Of a DNA stretch of 64,000 nucleotides, positions 45,327-55,300 are shown in pieces. Both the position numbers and the translations under genes were made by a program. The notes under the pieces are model-generated. The model had not been told where the DNA came from. It saw only the letters and a list, made by a program, of their open reading frames with translations, and ran no database searches. Numbering within the stretch: position 1 is the first letter of the stretch; each line of letters begins with the position of its first letter. The stretch comes from Marivirga lumbricoides (GTDB lineage: Bacteria; Bacteroidota; Bacteroidia; Cytophagales; Cyclobacteriaceae), in assembly GCF_014636295.1 (NCBI RefSeq), contig NZ_BMEC01000019.1, forward strand, positions 21,698 to 85,697, given 5' to 3'.

Positions 45327-46679
45327 ATGAGCACATTCGATAACTTCAACCTTTCAAAGCCTCTTAAGCAAGCTATTAACGATTTAGCTTTTGATGCACC
45401 TACTGCTATTCAGGAAAAAGCATTCCCAGCTATTTTGTCAGGCAAAGACGTTATTGGAATTGCTCAAACTGGCACTGGTAAGACTTTCGCTTACATGCTT
45501 CCCATTTTACACCAATTAAAGTTTTCAAAGCAATTAACTCCCAGGGTTTTAATTTTGGTGCCAACCCGTGAATTAGTGATGCAGGTAGAGGAAAATATTA
45601 AGTCATATACCAAATATATGAGTGTGAGAGTGCTGGGTATTTATGGAGAAGCTAATATCAGGCTTCAAATGGAAGCCATTGCAGAAGGACTGGACATTTT
45701 AGTGGCCACACCTGGCCGACTTTACGATTTGGTGATAAAGAGAGCATTAAGTTTAAAGGATATCCATAAGTTAGTAATTGATGAAGTGGATGTGATGCTG
45801 GATTTGGGTTTTCGTCCGCAGCTTACTAATATTTTAGATTTGCTACCTGCCAGGCGCCAAAACATCATGTTTTCAGCAACAATGACTGCCGAGGTGGATG
45901 ATTTTGTAAATGACTTTTTTGTTTTTTCTGAACGAATTGCAGTAGCACCTAGTGGTACTCCTTTGGAAAACATTGAACAGATCAGTTTTAAAGTCAAAAA
46001 TTTTCTAACAAAGGTAAATTTGCTGACTCACCTTTTGACCGATAAACTAGAGTATCAGAAAGTGCTGGTATTTATCTCAAATAAAAAATTAGCTGATAGG
46101 CTGTTCGATGCCTTAGAAGAAGCTTTTGGCGCTTCGGTGGCAGTGATTCATGCCAATAAATCTCAGAATTACAGAATTCGTTCTGTTCAGGAATTTGATA
46201 GCGGAGAAAAGAGGATTTTAGTGGCAAGTGATGTGATTTCAAGAGGCCTGGATTTAGAAAAAGTTTCTCATGTAATTAACTTCGATACACCGGCATTTCC
46301 TGAAAATTACATGCATCGCATTGGTCGTACCGGAAGAGCCGCACAAAAAGGTAAGTCGATATTATTCTATACGGAAAAAGAAGAAGCCGCTAAAGAAGCT
46401 ATAGAATCTCTCATGTCATTTCAAATACCTGTGAGAAATTTTCCGGAAGGGGTGGATGTAGTAAATGAGTTAATCCCTGAAGAAAGAGAAGAAACGGTAG
46501 ATAAAAGCTTTTTCAGAAATGATAAAAAGAAAGAGTCAGGACCAAGTCATCATGAAAAACTTGAAAAAAACAAGAAAGTGAATCTTGGAGGATCCTATAA
46601 GAGAAAGTTAGCTGCAAAACATAAAAAACCTCAGACTAAAGGAGCGAAATCCTCAACTAAAAGAGGTAGAAAAGGGTAG
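45327..46679 (+). CDS. DEAD-box-type ATP-dependent RNA helicase (DEVD variant)
   Basis: The 450-residue product has the helicase motifs in order: Q motif (FNLSKPLKQAINDL ... PTAIQEKA), AQTGTGKTFAY (I), PTRELVMQ (Ia), ATPGRLYDL (Ib), IDEVDVMLDLGF (II, residues 152-155 read D-E-V-D), FSATM (III), SDVISRGLDLEKV (V) and HRIGRTGRAA (VI). A basic Lys/Gly tail of about 60 residues follows, as in RhlE-like proteins that unwind structured RNA. The Ala-to-Val change in motif II is conservative and should not abolish ATPase function. Confidence 0.93.
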   Translation: MSTFDNFNLSKPLKQAINDLAFDAPTAIQEKAFPAILSGKDVIGIAQTGTGKTFAYMLPILHQLKFSKQLTPRVLILVPTRELVMQVEENIKSYTKYMSVRVLGIYGEANIRLQMEAIAEGLDILVATPGRLYDLVIKRALSLKDIHKLVIDEVDVMLDLGFRPQLTNILDLLPARRQNIMFSATMTAEVDDFVNDFFVFSERIAVAPSGTPLENIEQISFKVKNFLTKVNLLTHLLTDKLEYQKVLVFISNKKLADRLFDALEEAFGASVAVIHANKSQNYRIRSVQEFDSGEKRILVASDVISRGLDLEKVSHVINFDTPAFPENYMHRIGRTGRAAQKGKSILFYTEKEEAAKEAIESLMSFQIPVRNFPEGVDVVNELIPEEREETVDKSFFRNDKKKESGPSHHEKLEKNKKVNLGGSYKRKLAAKHKKPQTKGAKSSTKRGRKG

Positions 46680-46720
46680 AAAGTTAATTGCCATACACCT
46701 CATGAATTCTATTCGTGGAT

Positions 46721-47440
46721 TTAGAGGTTAAAAGTAGCTTCAGTAATGTAGATGCTTCCGTAACCTGTTTTAAATCTTCCTATTATATTTAATTTCTTCA
46801 TATTGTAGTGGGAAGGTATTGCGTTTAAAACAATCCTTCCTTTACCTCCTTTAATAGAATTAATTTTTTCAGCATCTGCAGGAATTAAACCATTTTGTAA
46901 CTCTCCAATATAGTAAGTTCCTTTTTGTGGATTTGAGCTGAAATAAACATCAATATAATATTTACCATTATTACTCAGCTGGTTTATCTGCTCGATTTTT
47001 AAAGAAGGGTAGGCAGTTACTTCCTTACCTGATTCTTTGTATTCTTTCAATCCTGCTATAGGCTCACCATTGCGGTATTCAAGCACAGATTTGATTTTGC
47101 CACTTTCCCAATATTTGCTTCTTTTTCCATGTTTTTTGCCCTCTTTATAAGGAAATTCCATTTCCAGCTTACCATTCTCATAGTATTGTTTTGAATTAAG
47201 GGTAACTCCATGGTCATAAGTTACCAGAGTCTTTAATTTTCCATCCGGATAAAACTTCTTCACCTCTCCATGAAAGCGTTTCAAATTATCGATGTGGATT
47301 TCTGCCTTTACTTTTCCATCTGTATAGTATTGGTATTCTGTATAAGGGTCTTTTTCGACCTTTTTCGCGCTTTCTTCAGGCTTAAAATTGCAGGAAGATA
47401 AAACAAATAAGAGTAAGGAGATTTTTAGGAGGTTTTTCAA
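46721..47440 (-). CDS. MORN/YwqK-type repeat lipoprotein
   Basis: The 239-residue product starts at a TTG (no ATG is available), with lipobox LSSC (Cys17). Residues about 35-145 are MORN_2-type repeats with Y-x-x-G-K-(L/V/I)-K: YYTDGKVKAEI, FYPDGKLKTLV, YYENGKLEMEF, YWESGKIKSVLEY. The C-terminal ~85 residues form a separate beta domain (KYYIDVYFSSNPQKGTYYIG). Databases often label such repeats as toxin-antitoxin YwqK antitoxins, but there is no toxin gene next door and the lipobox puts it in the envelope. Function unknown. Confidence 0.75.
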   Translation of the reverse strand: MKNLLKISLLLFVLSSCNFKPEESAKKVEKDPYTEYQYYTDGKVKAEIHIDNLKRFHGEVKKFYPDGKLKTLVTYDHGVTLNSKQYYENGKLEMEFPYKEGKKHGKRSKYWESGKIKSVLEYRNGEPIAGLKEYKESGKEVTAYPSLKIEQINQLSNNGKYYIDVYFSSNPQKGTYYIGELQNGLIPADAEKINSIKGGKGRIVLNAIPSHYNMKKLNIIGRFKTGYGSIYITEATFNL

Positions 47441-47496
47441 TGTTTAATTACTTAGAATAGACAGCTTGAAATGAAGAAGTTGGCATTTAAAAAGAA

Positions 47497-47925
47497 TTAG
47501 TTGCTAGAATTAGGGTGTTTGGATTCCAGCCAATAATTGAATATAGTTTTTAAAGTGTTTTTCATTTTTTCATAATCTGTTCCTTTTACAAAAAAACCTT
47601 GAACTGTCATTTCTGTATACACTTTTTCAACTGCCATATGAGATCCCGTTGTTGATAAAAATACAAAAGGAATACTTTTCTTTCTTAAAATAGGGTCAGC
47701 ATCAATGTCTTTTTTTAAACTGATACCATCCTTGCCGGGAAGGTTAATATCTGAAAAAATAAGGAAAATTTGGTCGTTGGTATCTCTTAAGAATTCAAAA
47801 GCACTCTTAGTTTCAGTAAACCATTTAATTTCATTGTCAATTCCTAATTCTCTAACAATTGCTTCAAAAATTTCCTTATCGTCCGGATCATCTTCAATGG
47901 TTACAATTACACCTTTTTGTATCAT
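47497..47925 (-). CDS. Single-domain response regulator
   Basis: The 142-residue product is a lone receiver domain. The acidic pocket is at E11-D12-D13 (VTIEDDPDDKE), the phospho-acceptor Asp59 in FSDINLPGKDG, the switch residue at S91/T92 (VFLSTTG), and the conserved Lys114 (FFVKG). There is no output domain, so it acts by protein contact, as in the CheY/Rcp1-like group. No histidine kinase gene is adjacent. It is probably transcribed apart from the MORN gene (56 bases downstream on the same strand). Confidence 0.9.
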   Translation of the reverse strand: MIQKGVIVTIEDDPDDKEIFEAIVRELGIDNEIKWFTETKSAFEFLRDTNDQIFLIFSDINLPGKDGISLKKDIDADPILRKKSIPFVFLSTTGSHMAVEKVYTEMTVQGFFVKGTDYEKMKNTLKTIFNYWLESKHPNSSN

Positions 47926-48091
47926 GTGTGCTTAATTTTAGTATTTATGTATCAAATGAAGGTAAAAAAAAAGATAAGTAAAAGTTATTCGCGCTTATTT
48001 ATATGTTCAGGATATTTTAATAATTTTTTTATTGACAGCCATTAATTCCCAAAAAATATACTTTTGTGTTTGACGTGTTAAGTTTTCTCCG

Positions 48092-48451
48092 TTCAAGAGT
48101 TATATAAAAAGGATAGATTATTACATAGATATTGTAGCAAAAGGCATTGAAGTAATAAGGGTAGCTATAATACTGATAGGTATTGTTATTGCCCTTACAA
48201 GTTTTATATATTCCTTTAATAAAAAGGTGCCTAATTCATTTACTAAACTTAGGCATCAATGAGGGAAAGCCATTTTATTAGAGTTGGAGATATTAATTGC
48301 TGCCGATATAGCTACTTTTTGTTACCGAACCTACCTTGGATAGAGTGCATACCTTAGGTTAGTAGTTTTAATCAGAACATTCTTTAGTCTTTCAATTCAG
48401 GTGGAAATTGATAATAAATTTCCATGGCAGAAAAACATCTCAAAGAAATAA
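48092..48451 (+). pseudogene. DUF1622 membrane protein pseudogene (two in-frame stops)
   Basis: One reading frame gives VAKGIEVIRVAIILIGIVIA, NSFTKLRHQ, stop, GKAILLELEILIAADI, stop, then RLVVLIRTFFSLSIQVEI and FPWQKN. This is the DUF1622 order: first helix, the F-x-x-L-R ... G-x-A-(I/L)-L-x-L-E-x-L-(I/V)-A-A-D-I block, and the final L-I-R-T-F helix with a W at the end. The stops are TGA at 48260 and TAG at 48341; no frameshift is needed. The rest of the 47.9-48.6 kb gap shows nothing more. Confidence 0.72.
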
Positions 48452-48581
48452 TTATAAACTGGCTTTAGTGACCAAGTTATTTTGTTGAAGCTGTTGTTTT
48501 AATCATTTTATTACTAAGTTGAATTTGGAAAATACTATACAGTTTTAAATCATATCTTTTTGAGTAGAATACACACTAATT

Positions 48582-50093
48582 ATGAGAAATAAATTTTTAA
48601 TTTTTGGAGCCCTTCTCTTAATATCCTATGTAGTTTTGTGGTGGTTTCATTGGGCGCCAATATGGGGTCTTGCGCTGCTAAGCATTTTATACTTAATAGG
48701 AGTATACAATAGTTTGCAGAAATCACATACTATCTTAAAAAACTTTCCTGTACTAGGATATTTCAGGTATTTCTTCGAATCAATATCTCCTGAAATCCAA
48801 CAATATTTTATAGAGAGGAATACTGATGGTAGTCCTTTTAGCAGAAACCACAGAGCCTTAGTTTACAGAAGAGCCAAGAACGTGAACGATACTCACCCTT
48901 TTGGCACCCAGCTTGAACTTAACAGCGTGTCCTATGAAGGGTTAAGACATTCTATTTATGCCAGAGTTCCTTCAGAGCATTTACCCAGAGTAACAATAGG
49001 TGGTGATGCATGTAAACAGCCTTATGAGGCATCACTACTTAATATTTCTGCAATGAGTTTCGGCTCTCTCAGCAAGAATGCTCTATTAGCACTTAATACT
49101 GGTGCCAGAAAGGGTAAATTTTATCATAATACGGGTGAAGGTGCTATTTCACCCTATCATCTGGAGCCAGGAGGGGACATTGTTTGGCAGATTGGTACAG
49201 GATACTTTGGATGCAGAACACCGGAAGGTTTGTTCGATGCGGAGAAATTTAAGGAAAATGCAAAGCATGAGCAGGTTAAAATGATTGAGATTAAATTATC
49301 TCAGGGGGCGAAACCAGGCCATGGTGGTGTGCTTCCTGCTGTTAAAAATACTCCTGAAATAGCAAAAATAAGAGGGATTGAACCACATACTACGGTACTA
49401 TCTCCGCCAAGTCATAGCCATTTTTCCAATGCTAAAGGACTGCTTGAATTTGTGGCCGAATTACGGGAACTATCTGGTGGCAAGCCCATAGGTTTTAAAC
49501 TTTGTGTAGGAAAGACTGAAGAGTTTGTTGAACTGTGTAGAGAAATGGAAAATACAGGGATTAAGCCTGATTTTATCACCGTAGATGGCGCTGAAGGAGG
49601 AACGGGAGCAGCTCCATTGGAATTTTCTGATAGCGTAGGCTTACCTTTAAAGCCTGCTTTGATTTTTGTGAATAAACTATTGACAAGGTTTCAGCTAAGA
49701 AAAGACATTCGCATTATAGCAAGTGGAAAGATTATTTCAGCTGAATCGATTATTAAAATGCGTGCCTTAGGTGCTGATATCTGTAATAGTGCCCGGGCAT
49801 TCATGTTTTCTGTTGGCTGCATTCAGGCATTGAGATGCAATACCAATGCCTGTCCTACAGGAGTTGCTACACAGGATAAAATGCTACAGAAAGGATTAGT
49901 GGTGAGTGATAAAGCTGAACGGGTATATAATTTCCATCAAAACACATTAAAAGCAGCCATGGAGTTGCTAGCGGCTTGTGGGCTTGCTTCTATCCATGAA
50001 ATAACGATTGATATGTTTATCAGAGGAGATGAACTGGTGGGCATAGAGAATAAATATTTTCCTGATAAACTGGCCGGGGAATTTCTTAACTAA
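48582..50093 (+). CDS. FMN-binding glutamate-synthase-like protein
   Basis: The 503-residue product has two N-terminal membrane segments (about 5-40) and then the glutamate synthase central/FMN domain: ISAMSFGSLSKNALLALN, YHNTGEGAIS, KLSQGAKPGHGGVLP, VDGAEGGTGAAPLEF, RIIASGKIISAE and ARAFMFSVGC. The Cys cluster in CIQALRCNTNACPTG would hold a 3Fe-4S centre. It lacks the amidotransferase domain of true GltB. The family is annotated as FMN-binding glutamate synthase, but its physiological reaction is not established. It precedes egtB by 69 bases on the same strand. Confidence 0.9.
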   Translation: MRNKFLIFGALLLISYVVLWWFHWAPIWGLALLSILYLIGVYNSLQKSHTILKNFPVLGYFRYFFESISPEIQQYFIERNTDGSPFSRNHRALVYRRAKNVNDTHPFGTQLELNSVSYEGLRHSIYARVPSEHLPRVTIGGDACKQPYEASLLNISAMSFGSLSKNALLALNTGARKGKFYHNTGEGAISPYHLEPGGDIVWQIGTGYFGCRTPEGLFDAEKFKENAKHEQVKMIEIKLSQGAKPGHGGVLPAVKNTPEIAKIRGIEPHTTVLSPPSHSHFSNAKGLLEFVAELRELSGGKPIGFKLCVGKTEEFVELCREMENTGIKPDFITVDGAEGGTGAAPLEFSDSVGLPLKPALIFVNKLLTRFQLRKDIRIIASGKIISAESIIKMRALGADICNSARAFMFSVGCIQALRCNTNACPTGVATQDKMLQKGLVVSDKAERVYNFHQNTLKAAMELLAACGLASIHEITIDMFIRGDELVGIENKYFPDKLAGEFLN

Positions 50094-50162
50094 GCTGAAA
50101 GTGAATAGGTAAAAGTTGAAACTACCCAAAACAATTAGCCGTTAAGATTATTTTAAATATAT

Positions 50163-51320
50163 ATGGATTCTTATTTAAGCCGATACAATAAAGTTAGAAA
50201 GCATACTGAAGACATTTGCAGTCCTCTTAAAACTGAGGATTATGTAGCCCAACCTATTGCTGATGTGAGTCCTCCAAAATGGCATTTAGCACATACTACA
50301 TGGTTTTTTGAAACATTCCTTTTGAAGGAACACCTTTCAAATTACAAAGTATTCAATAATCAATTCCCTTATCTTTTCAATAGTTATTATGTAAGTGCTG
50401 GTGAGCGTATGCTTCGTCCTGACAGAGGTAATATGACCAGACCTACTGTTGAAGAGATTTATCAATACAGAGAATTTGTGGATAGTTACATGCGCCAGTT
50501 GCTGAGCGAGGAAACATCTGCTGATTTGGCTTCCGTAGTTGAAATAGGTTTGCAGCACGAACAACAACATCAGGAGTTACTTCTTTATGATATTAAATAT
50601 ATTTTAGGCCATAATCCTCTTTTTCCGGTTTATGACCAGAATTTCGAAGAGTATGAACCTGACAAGAGCGAGCATACGTTTGTGAAAGTTGAAAAAGGCA
50701 ATTATAAAATAGGTCATAAAGGAGAAGGATTCTCTTTTGATAATGAGTTTGCACGACATGAAGTACATTTAGAAGGAGCTCTTATAAGTAGTAAATTAGT
50801 TACTAATGGCGAATATGCTGAATTTATAGAAAGTGGTGCTTATGATGATCACCAGTTTTGGCATAGCGATGCCAGGGCGTGGATAGATGAGACAGGAATA
50901 AGCGCGCCATTATATTGGCATAAAAAAGAAGGAGCTTGGTATTACTATACCTTAAGCGGATTGAAAAAAATAGATGAAGCCGCTCCGGTAATGCATATTA
51001 GTTTTTACGAAGCGTATGCTTTTGCAGAGTGGAAGGGAATGCGTATCCCTACGGAATTTGAGTGGGAAGTAGCATCAGAACAGTTAAGGTGGGGTAAAAG
51101 ATGGGAGTATACGGGCAGCGCCTATTTACCTTATCCCGGCTATAAAAAGCCACCGGGTGCCATCGGTGAGTATAATGGTAAATTCATGGTGAACCAAATG
51201 GTATTAAGAGGAGCCTCAGTGGCTACTCCTGAAAACCATTCAAGAAATACATATAGAAACTTCTTCCATCCGCATCTGCAATGGCAGTTCAATGGAATCA
51301 GATTAGCTAAAGATTTATGA
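50163..51320 (+). CDS. egtB: Ergothioneine biosynthesis sulfoxide synthase EgtB-type
   Basis: The 385-residue product has the N-terminal DinB-like iron domain with the three His ligands: His44 in KWHLAHTTWFFE, and His132 and His136 in HEQQHQE. A C-terminal formylglycine-generating-enzyme-like (SUMF1) domain follows (KGNYKIGHKGEGFSFDNE ... HISFYEAYAFAEWKGMRIPT, in part ... GIRLAKDL). EgtB joins hercynine to a thiol by an iron-dependent oxidation. It is somewhat shorter than actinobacterial EgtB. Its TGA overlaps the ATG of egtD (ATGA), so the pair is co-translated. Whether it uses cysteine or gamma-glutamylcysteine cannot be told. Confidence 0.9.
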   Translation: MDSYLSRYNKVRKHTEDICSPLKTEDYVAQPIADVSPPKWHLAHTTWFFETFLLKEHLSNYKVFNNQFPYLFNSYYVSAGERMLRPDRGNMTRPTVEEIYQYREFVDSYMRQLLSEETSADLASVVEIGLQHEQQHQELLLYDIKYILGHNPLFPVYDQNFEEYEPDKSEHTFVKVEKGNYKIGHKGEGFSFDNEFARHEVHLEGALISSKLVTNGEYAEFIESGAYDDHQFWHSDARAWIDETGISAPLYWHKKEGAWYYYTLSGLKKIDEAAPVMHISFYEAYAFAEWKGMRIPTEFEWEVASEQLRWGKRWEYTGSAYLPYPGYKKPPGAIGEYNGKFMVNQMVLRGASVATPENHSRNTYRNFFHPHLQWQFNGIRLAKDL

Positions 51321-52285
51321 TCGATTCAACTAAAACTTACAACAAAGCAGTTGCTGATGAGGTGCTGAATGGCTTAAGCCAAAAACATAAAAGTTTGCCT
51401 AGCTGGCTTTTTTACGATGAGCAGGGCGATAGAATATTTCAGCAAATAATGGCTATGCCGGAGTATTACCTGACCGATAGTGAGCTTGAGATATTTCAAA
51501 CTAATAAAGCGGCTATTCTTTCAGTTTTTAAGGGTGTTTCCGCAGGATTCAACTTGATTGAGTTCGGTGCAGGAGATGGGATGAAAACAGAAGTTTTACT
51601 TAAATACTTTACAGGTCAGAAGGCCAATTTTACTTATAAACCTGTAGATATTTCTGCTTCGGTGTTGGAGCAATTAACAGAAAGAATGAGAAAATCTGTT
51701 CCTGACCTGGCCATTGAGCCAATAAATAAAGAATATTTCTCAGCTCTGGAAGCGTTAAATGTGGATAGGGAAAATCCAATGATTGTACTTTTCATGGGAG
51801 CAAACATTGGTAATTTCGAATTAAACGAGGCCGAAGATTTTGTAAAGAAAATTGCAAATGCATTGAGGAAGGATGATCAATTGATGATTGGGTTTGATTT
51901 AAAGAAAAACCCACATATGATTTTAGAAGCCTATAACGATAAGAAAGGAATTACTGCATCTTTCAATATGAATTTGCTAACAAGGCTTAATAGTGAATTG
52001 GAAGCTGATTTTGAACCGGATAGGTTTATGCATTATCCCTACTATGACCCGCAAACGGGCACTACTAAAAGCTTTATAGTTTCTAAGGAGGAGCAAAGTG
52101 TTAATTTTGCTGCCTTAAATACTTCTTTTTCCTTTAAAGCATGGGAACCTATACATGTAGAGTTTTCTCAAAAATTTGATGAGGAAATGATTGTTGAACT
52201 TGCTACAAAGGCAGGTTTATCAGTTGAGAGATATTTTTATGATGAGAAAAAGTATTTTGCAGATGTTGTTCTGAAGAAGTTATAA
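51317..52285 (+). CDS. egtD: L-histidine N(alpha)-methyltransferase EgtD
   Basis: The 322-residue product is an SAM-dependent methyltransferase of the EgtD fold: start region KSLPSWLFYDEQGDRIFQQI, YYLTDSELEI, SAM loop LIEFGAGDGMKTEVLL, VPIDIS-equivalent YKPVDISASVL, FMGANIGNFE and the histidine-binding YYDPQTG ... HVEFSQKF. It trimethylates histidine to hercynine, the first step to ergothioneine. It overlaps egtB by 4 bases; no egtA, egtC or egtE gene is seen in the window, so the route would be the two-gene kind. Confidence 0.93.
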   Translation: MIDSTKTYNKAVADEVLNGLSQKHKSLPSWLFYDEQGDRIFQQIMAMPEYYLTDSELEIFQTNKAAILSVFKGVSAGFNLIEFGAGDGMKTEVLLKYFTGQKANFTYKPVDISASVLEQLTERMRKSVPDLAIEPINKEYFSALEALNVDRENPMIVLFMGANIGNFELNEAEDFVKKIANALRKDDQLMIGFDLKKNPHMILEAYNDKKGITASFNMNLLTRLNSELEADFEPDRFMHYPYYDPQTGTTKSFIVSKEEQSVNFAALNTSFSFKAWEPIHVEFSQKFDEEMIVELATKAGLSVERYFYDEKKYFADVVLKKL

Positions 52286-52329
52286 TACTTAAATCTTTAA
52301 TAAAAGCTACTTAAAACCTTCTACTAATA

Positions 52330-52360
52330 AAAAAAAAGCTCGAAATTTTCGAGCTTTTTT
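52330..52360. terminator. Bidirectional terminator between egtD and the large T9SS gene
   Basis: AAAAAAGCTCGAAA (52332-52345) pairs with TTTCGAGCTTTTTT (52347-52360). T runs are found on both strands, as expected between convergent genes. Confidence 0.9.
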
Positions 52361-52362
52361 AG

Positions 52363-52389
52363 TTACTTCTTTTACTTCTTTTACTTCTT
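52363..52389 (-). repeat. Three 9-base tandem repeats across a stop codon
   Basis: On the minus strand AAGAAGTAA occurs three times in succession. The first copy encodes the last two Lys and the stop codon of the 1703-residue protein; the next two add two further in-frame Lys-Lys-stop units. It looks like a slippage duplication. Confidence 0.8.
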
Positions 52390-55300
52390 TATCAATTTTC
52401 CATTACTCAGAATTGGTCCGGTTGCTGTTTCAGATTGTGTTTTTATTTGATAAGCACCCTCAGGTAAAGTATTAAGGTTTATATTAATTCTGCCCCCTTC
52501 ATTTTGATGGGTACTTTCTTTTACAATTTTACCCGCCATATCGAAAATGGTCACTTTTGTATAAAGAATGTTGCTATCATCTAAAATTATATTTACGATA
52601 TCTTTCACTGGGTTAGGATAGAAAGTAATTCTACCTTGTTTTTCTTTAAAATTGAGTACTACCACTTGAGATAGAGTCGATTGATCATTATAATCTACTT
52701 GCTTTAATCTGTAGTAAGTTACTCCTTTGTTTTCACTATTGTCCAGAAACATATACTCTGTAGCTATATCCGTGGTGCCATTCCCTTGTACAATCCCTAA
52801 AAGAGTAAATTCTTTTCCGTCTGTTGACTTTTGCACCTCAAAATAATCGTTATTAACTTCACTGGCCGTTCTCCACTCAAGTTCCGCACCTTCTTCTGTA
52901 ATTGATCCCTCGAAATAAGTTAATGAAATTGGGAGGGGGCCATCAGAGGATACACCCACTGCAAAATCGCTGAAACCCAATAATTTCGATCTCGATACAG
53001 TGATAGGATTAGTATAACTTCCTCCTTCATTTCTGGTCATATGGTCACCAAGAATGGACCAGTCTTGTGATTCATCATCTCTTTTTAGCAATACATGGTG
53101 GAATTCAATGGAGCCATTTGTATGTCCTATTGAGGTGATAGAAATGTTATAATTAATTATTGCATTGGTATTGGTAGGTTTAATTCTCCAAAATCCATAA
53201 CTAAGTATATCATCCACATCATTGTTTCCTACCCGAAGATTATTAGGACTCCTTCCTGTCATTCCAGGAATGAACTCTGCATCTATACATGTAGATTCAC
53301 TAATTGATTCAAATTTGAGCCATGCATTTTCCAGATGATTTGCTGATCCTACTGGGAAATTATAGTCCTGACCTGCATCTACACATCTTCTTAACTTTCC
53401 ATTGACATAGGCAGTTTCGCTAAATGATGGTATGGAATTAGGGTCAGTGTTTTCTACTGAAATAATACCGTTATCCGTTTTTACTACACCATTAGAAAGC
53501 AGCAAGGAACCGGCAATTTTCAGGTCATTAGTAATAGTAATTACCTGATTATTTCTGTTGAATTCAAAATTATTAAAATAGTTATTAGTTGGGGAAATAA
53601 CTAGGGTGTTATTATTACCATTTCCACCTATTGTAAGGTTTGAATTGATATCTCCACTTAAGGTGCCACCAGTAGAATTGATGTTTCCGTTGAGTGTAAG
53701 ATTCCTTCCGTTCATTCTAAGGCTACCAGTAGTCATATTTAAATTACCTCTTAAAGTAAGGTTGCCATTCATAGTAAGGCCATTACCATTGCTAAGTGTT
53801 AAGTTATTTAACTGATTAACCTGGGATGGTAATATAATTCCCCCTGAACTACCTTCAATTGTGATTGAGGAGGTGTTATTAGTAGATAGATTTGTTGCAT
53901 TTCCAGCTATCGGATTACGAATAGATAAAGTATTGGCACCGATATTTAAATTTCCTGCGGTCAGCGTAAGAGTTCCTTGTACGTTCATGTTACCGTTCAA
54001 ATTCACGCCATTTGCATTATTAATATTGACTGTTCCCACAATACCTTTAACCTGCTGTGCAGCATTTCCTCTCATGTTGATAATACCGTTTCCGGTGCTT
54101 ACACTTCCTTCATTGCTAAAGTTTCCGTACACGTTTAATGTTCTGGTAGCATTTACAGTAATTCTCGCACCACTACTAATGATGATGTTAGAAACGGATT
54201 CATTACTATTTACTACAGGGTAAGTACCTCCTACAGGGCTAGCCGGAATAAAGGCACTCATACTAGGGCCTGGTATACCAGTAGACCAGTTAGCAGCATT
54301 TGTCCAGTCAGATGAATTCCCAAGCCATATATTTCCAACAAATACATCAAATGATTCGCTTGAACTACATTTGCCATCTTCAACAGTTAGTGTAATAGTT
54401 ACGGTACCAAACTGGTTATTAAGCGGGGTAATAACTACACTTCTATTTGCCCCAGAGCCACTAAAAGCAACATTTCCGTGGGGGATAATTGATGTGTTGG
54501 AAGAATGAGCGGTTACAGTTAATACTCCCGCAGCAGTTTCAGTATCAGCTACTGTAAATGGAATTGCTGCAGTGGGCGTGTTAAAATCAGTAATTATGTC
54601 ATTAATCGCTGTAATAGTGGGAGCAATATTATCTTCTACAACTACTGTAACATTGCCTGAATTATTACTGAAATCCGTATCTACCTGATTGTAAGACCTT
54701 ACGCTGGCATAGGCCGTAATGGAATTGAGGTTTTCACCCAGGTTTACTGTGCCTCTCATTTCAAGACTTACAGTTTCACCATTACTGATCAACGGAATAG
54801 TCCAGAAGCCACTGGATTGGTTATAAGTACCTGAACTAACGATTGATTCCACCGGGGTAAAACCATATGGAAGGGCAGAAGTTACTATTACATTGGTACC
54901 ATTGTTAGGGCCGTTATTAGTTACATTTACTGTGTAGGAAACAAGCCCGTTAACACAGGGCGTACCATTGTTACTGGCAAAAGAGACAGATAGATCAGCT
55001 TCCTGGTTTGGAGTTTCGCCAAACACCATCATCCTATTCATTCCTCTTCCATTAATGTATAGTCTTTCGTTTAAGTCGAAATTGATACCGTAAGGAGTGT
55101 TCATATTCCGGTTGCTAGGTGCTCCTGTCTGACCATTTCCATTGTTAAATGAAACGTTTTCAGTAAAATTTCTCTGCCCAAGAACAATGTCGGCACTAGC
55201 ATTATTCGTAGTTGGTATTTCATTGAAAATTAATGCTCTATGGTTTGAAAAATCCGCCACGGCCACGACACCTGAAGGAGATACTGTTACACCTGGCCCA

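Noticed and set aside
46721-47440. Toxin-antitoxin antitoxin (YwqK) reading of the MORN-repeat gene
   Set aside because: It is a lipoprotein with no toxin gene beside it; the label would come from repeat similarity only.
53606-54223. Two open frames on the plus strand opposite the giant T9SS gene
   Set aside because: They mirror the repetitive beta-helix coding DNA; the minus frame has domains and a sorting signal.
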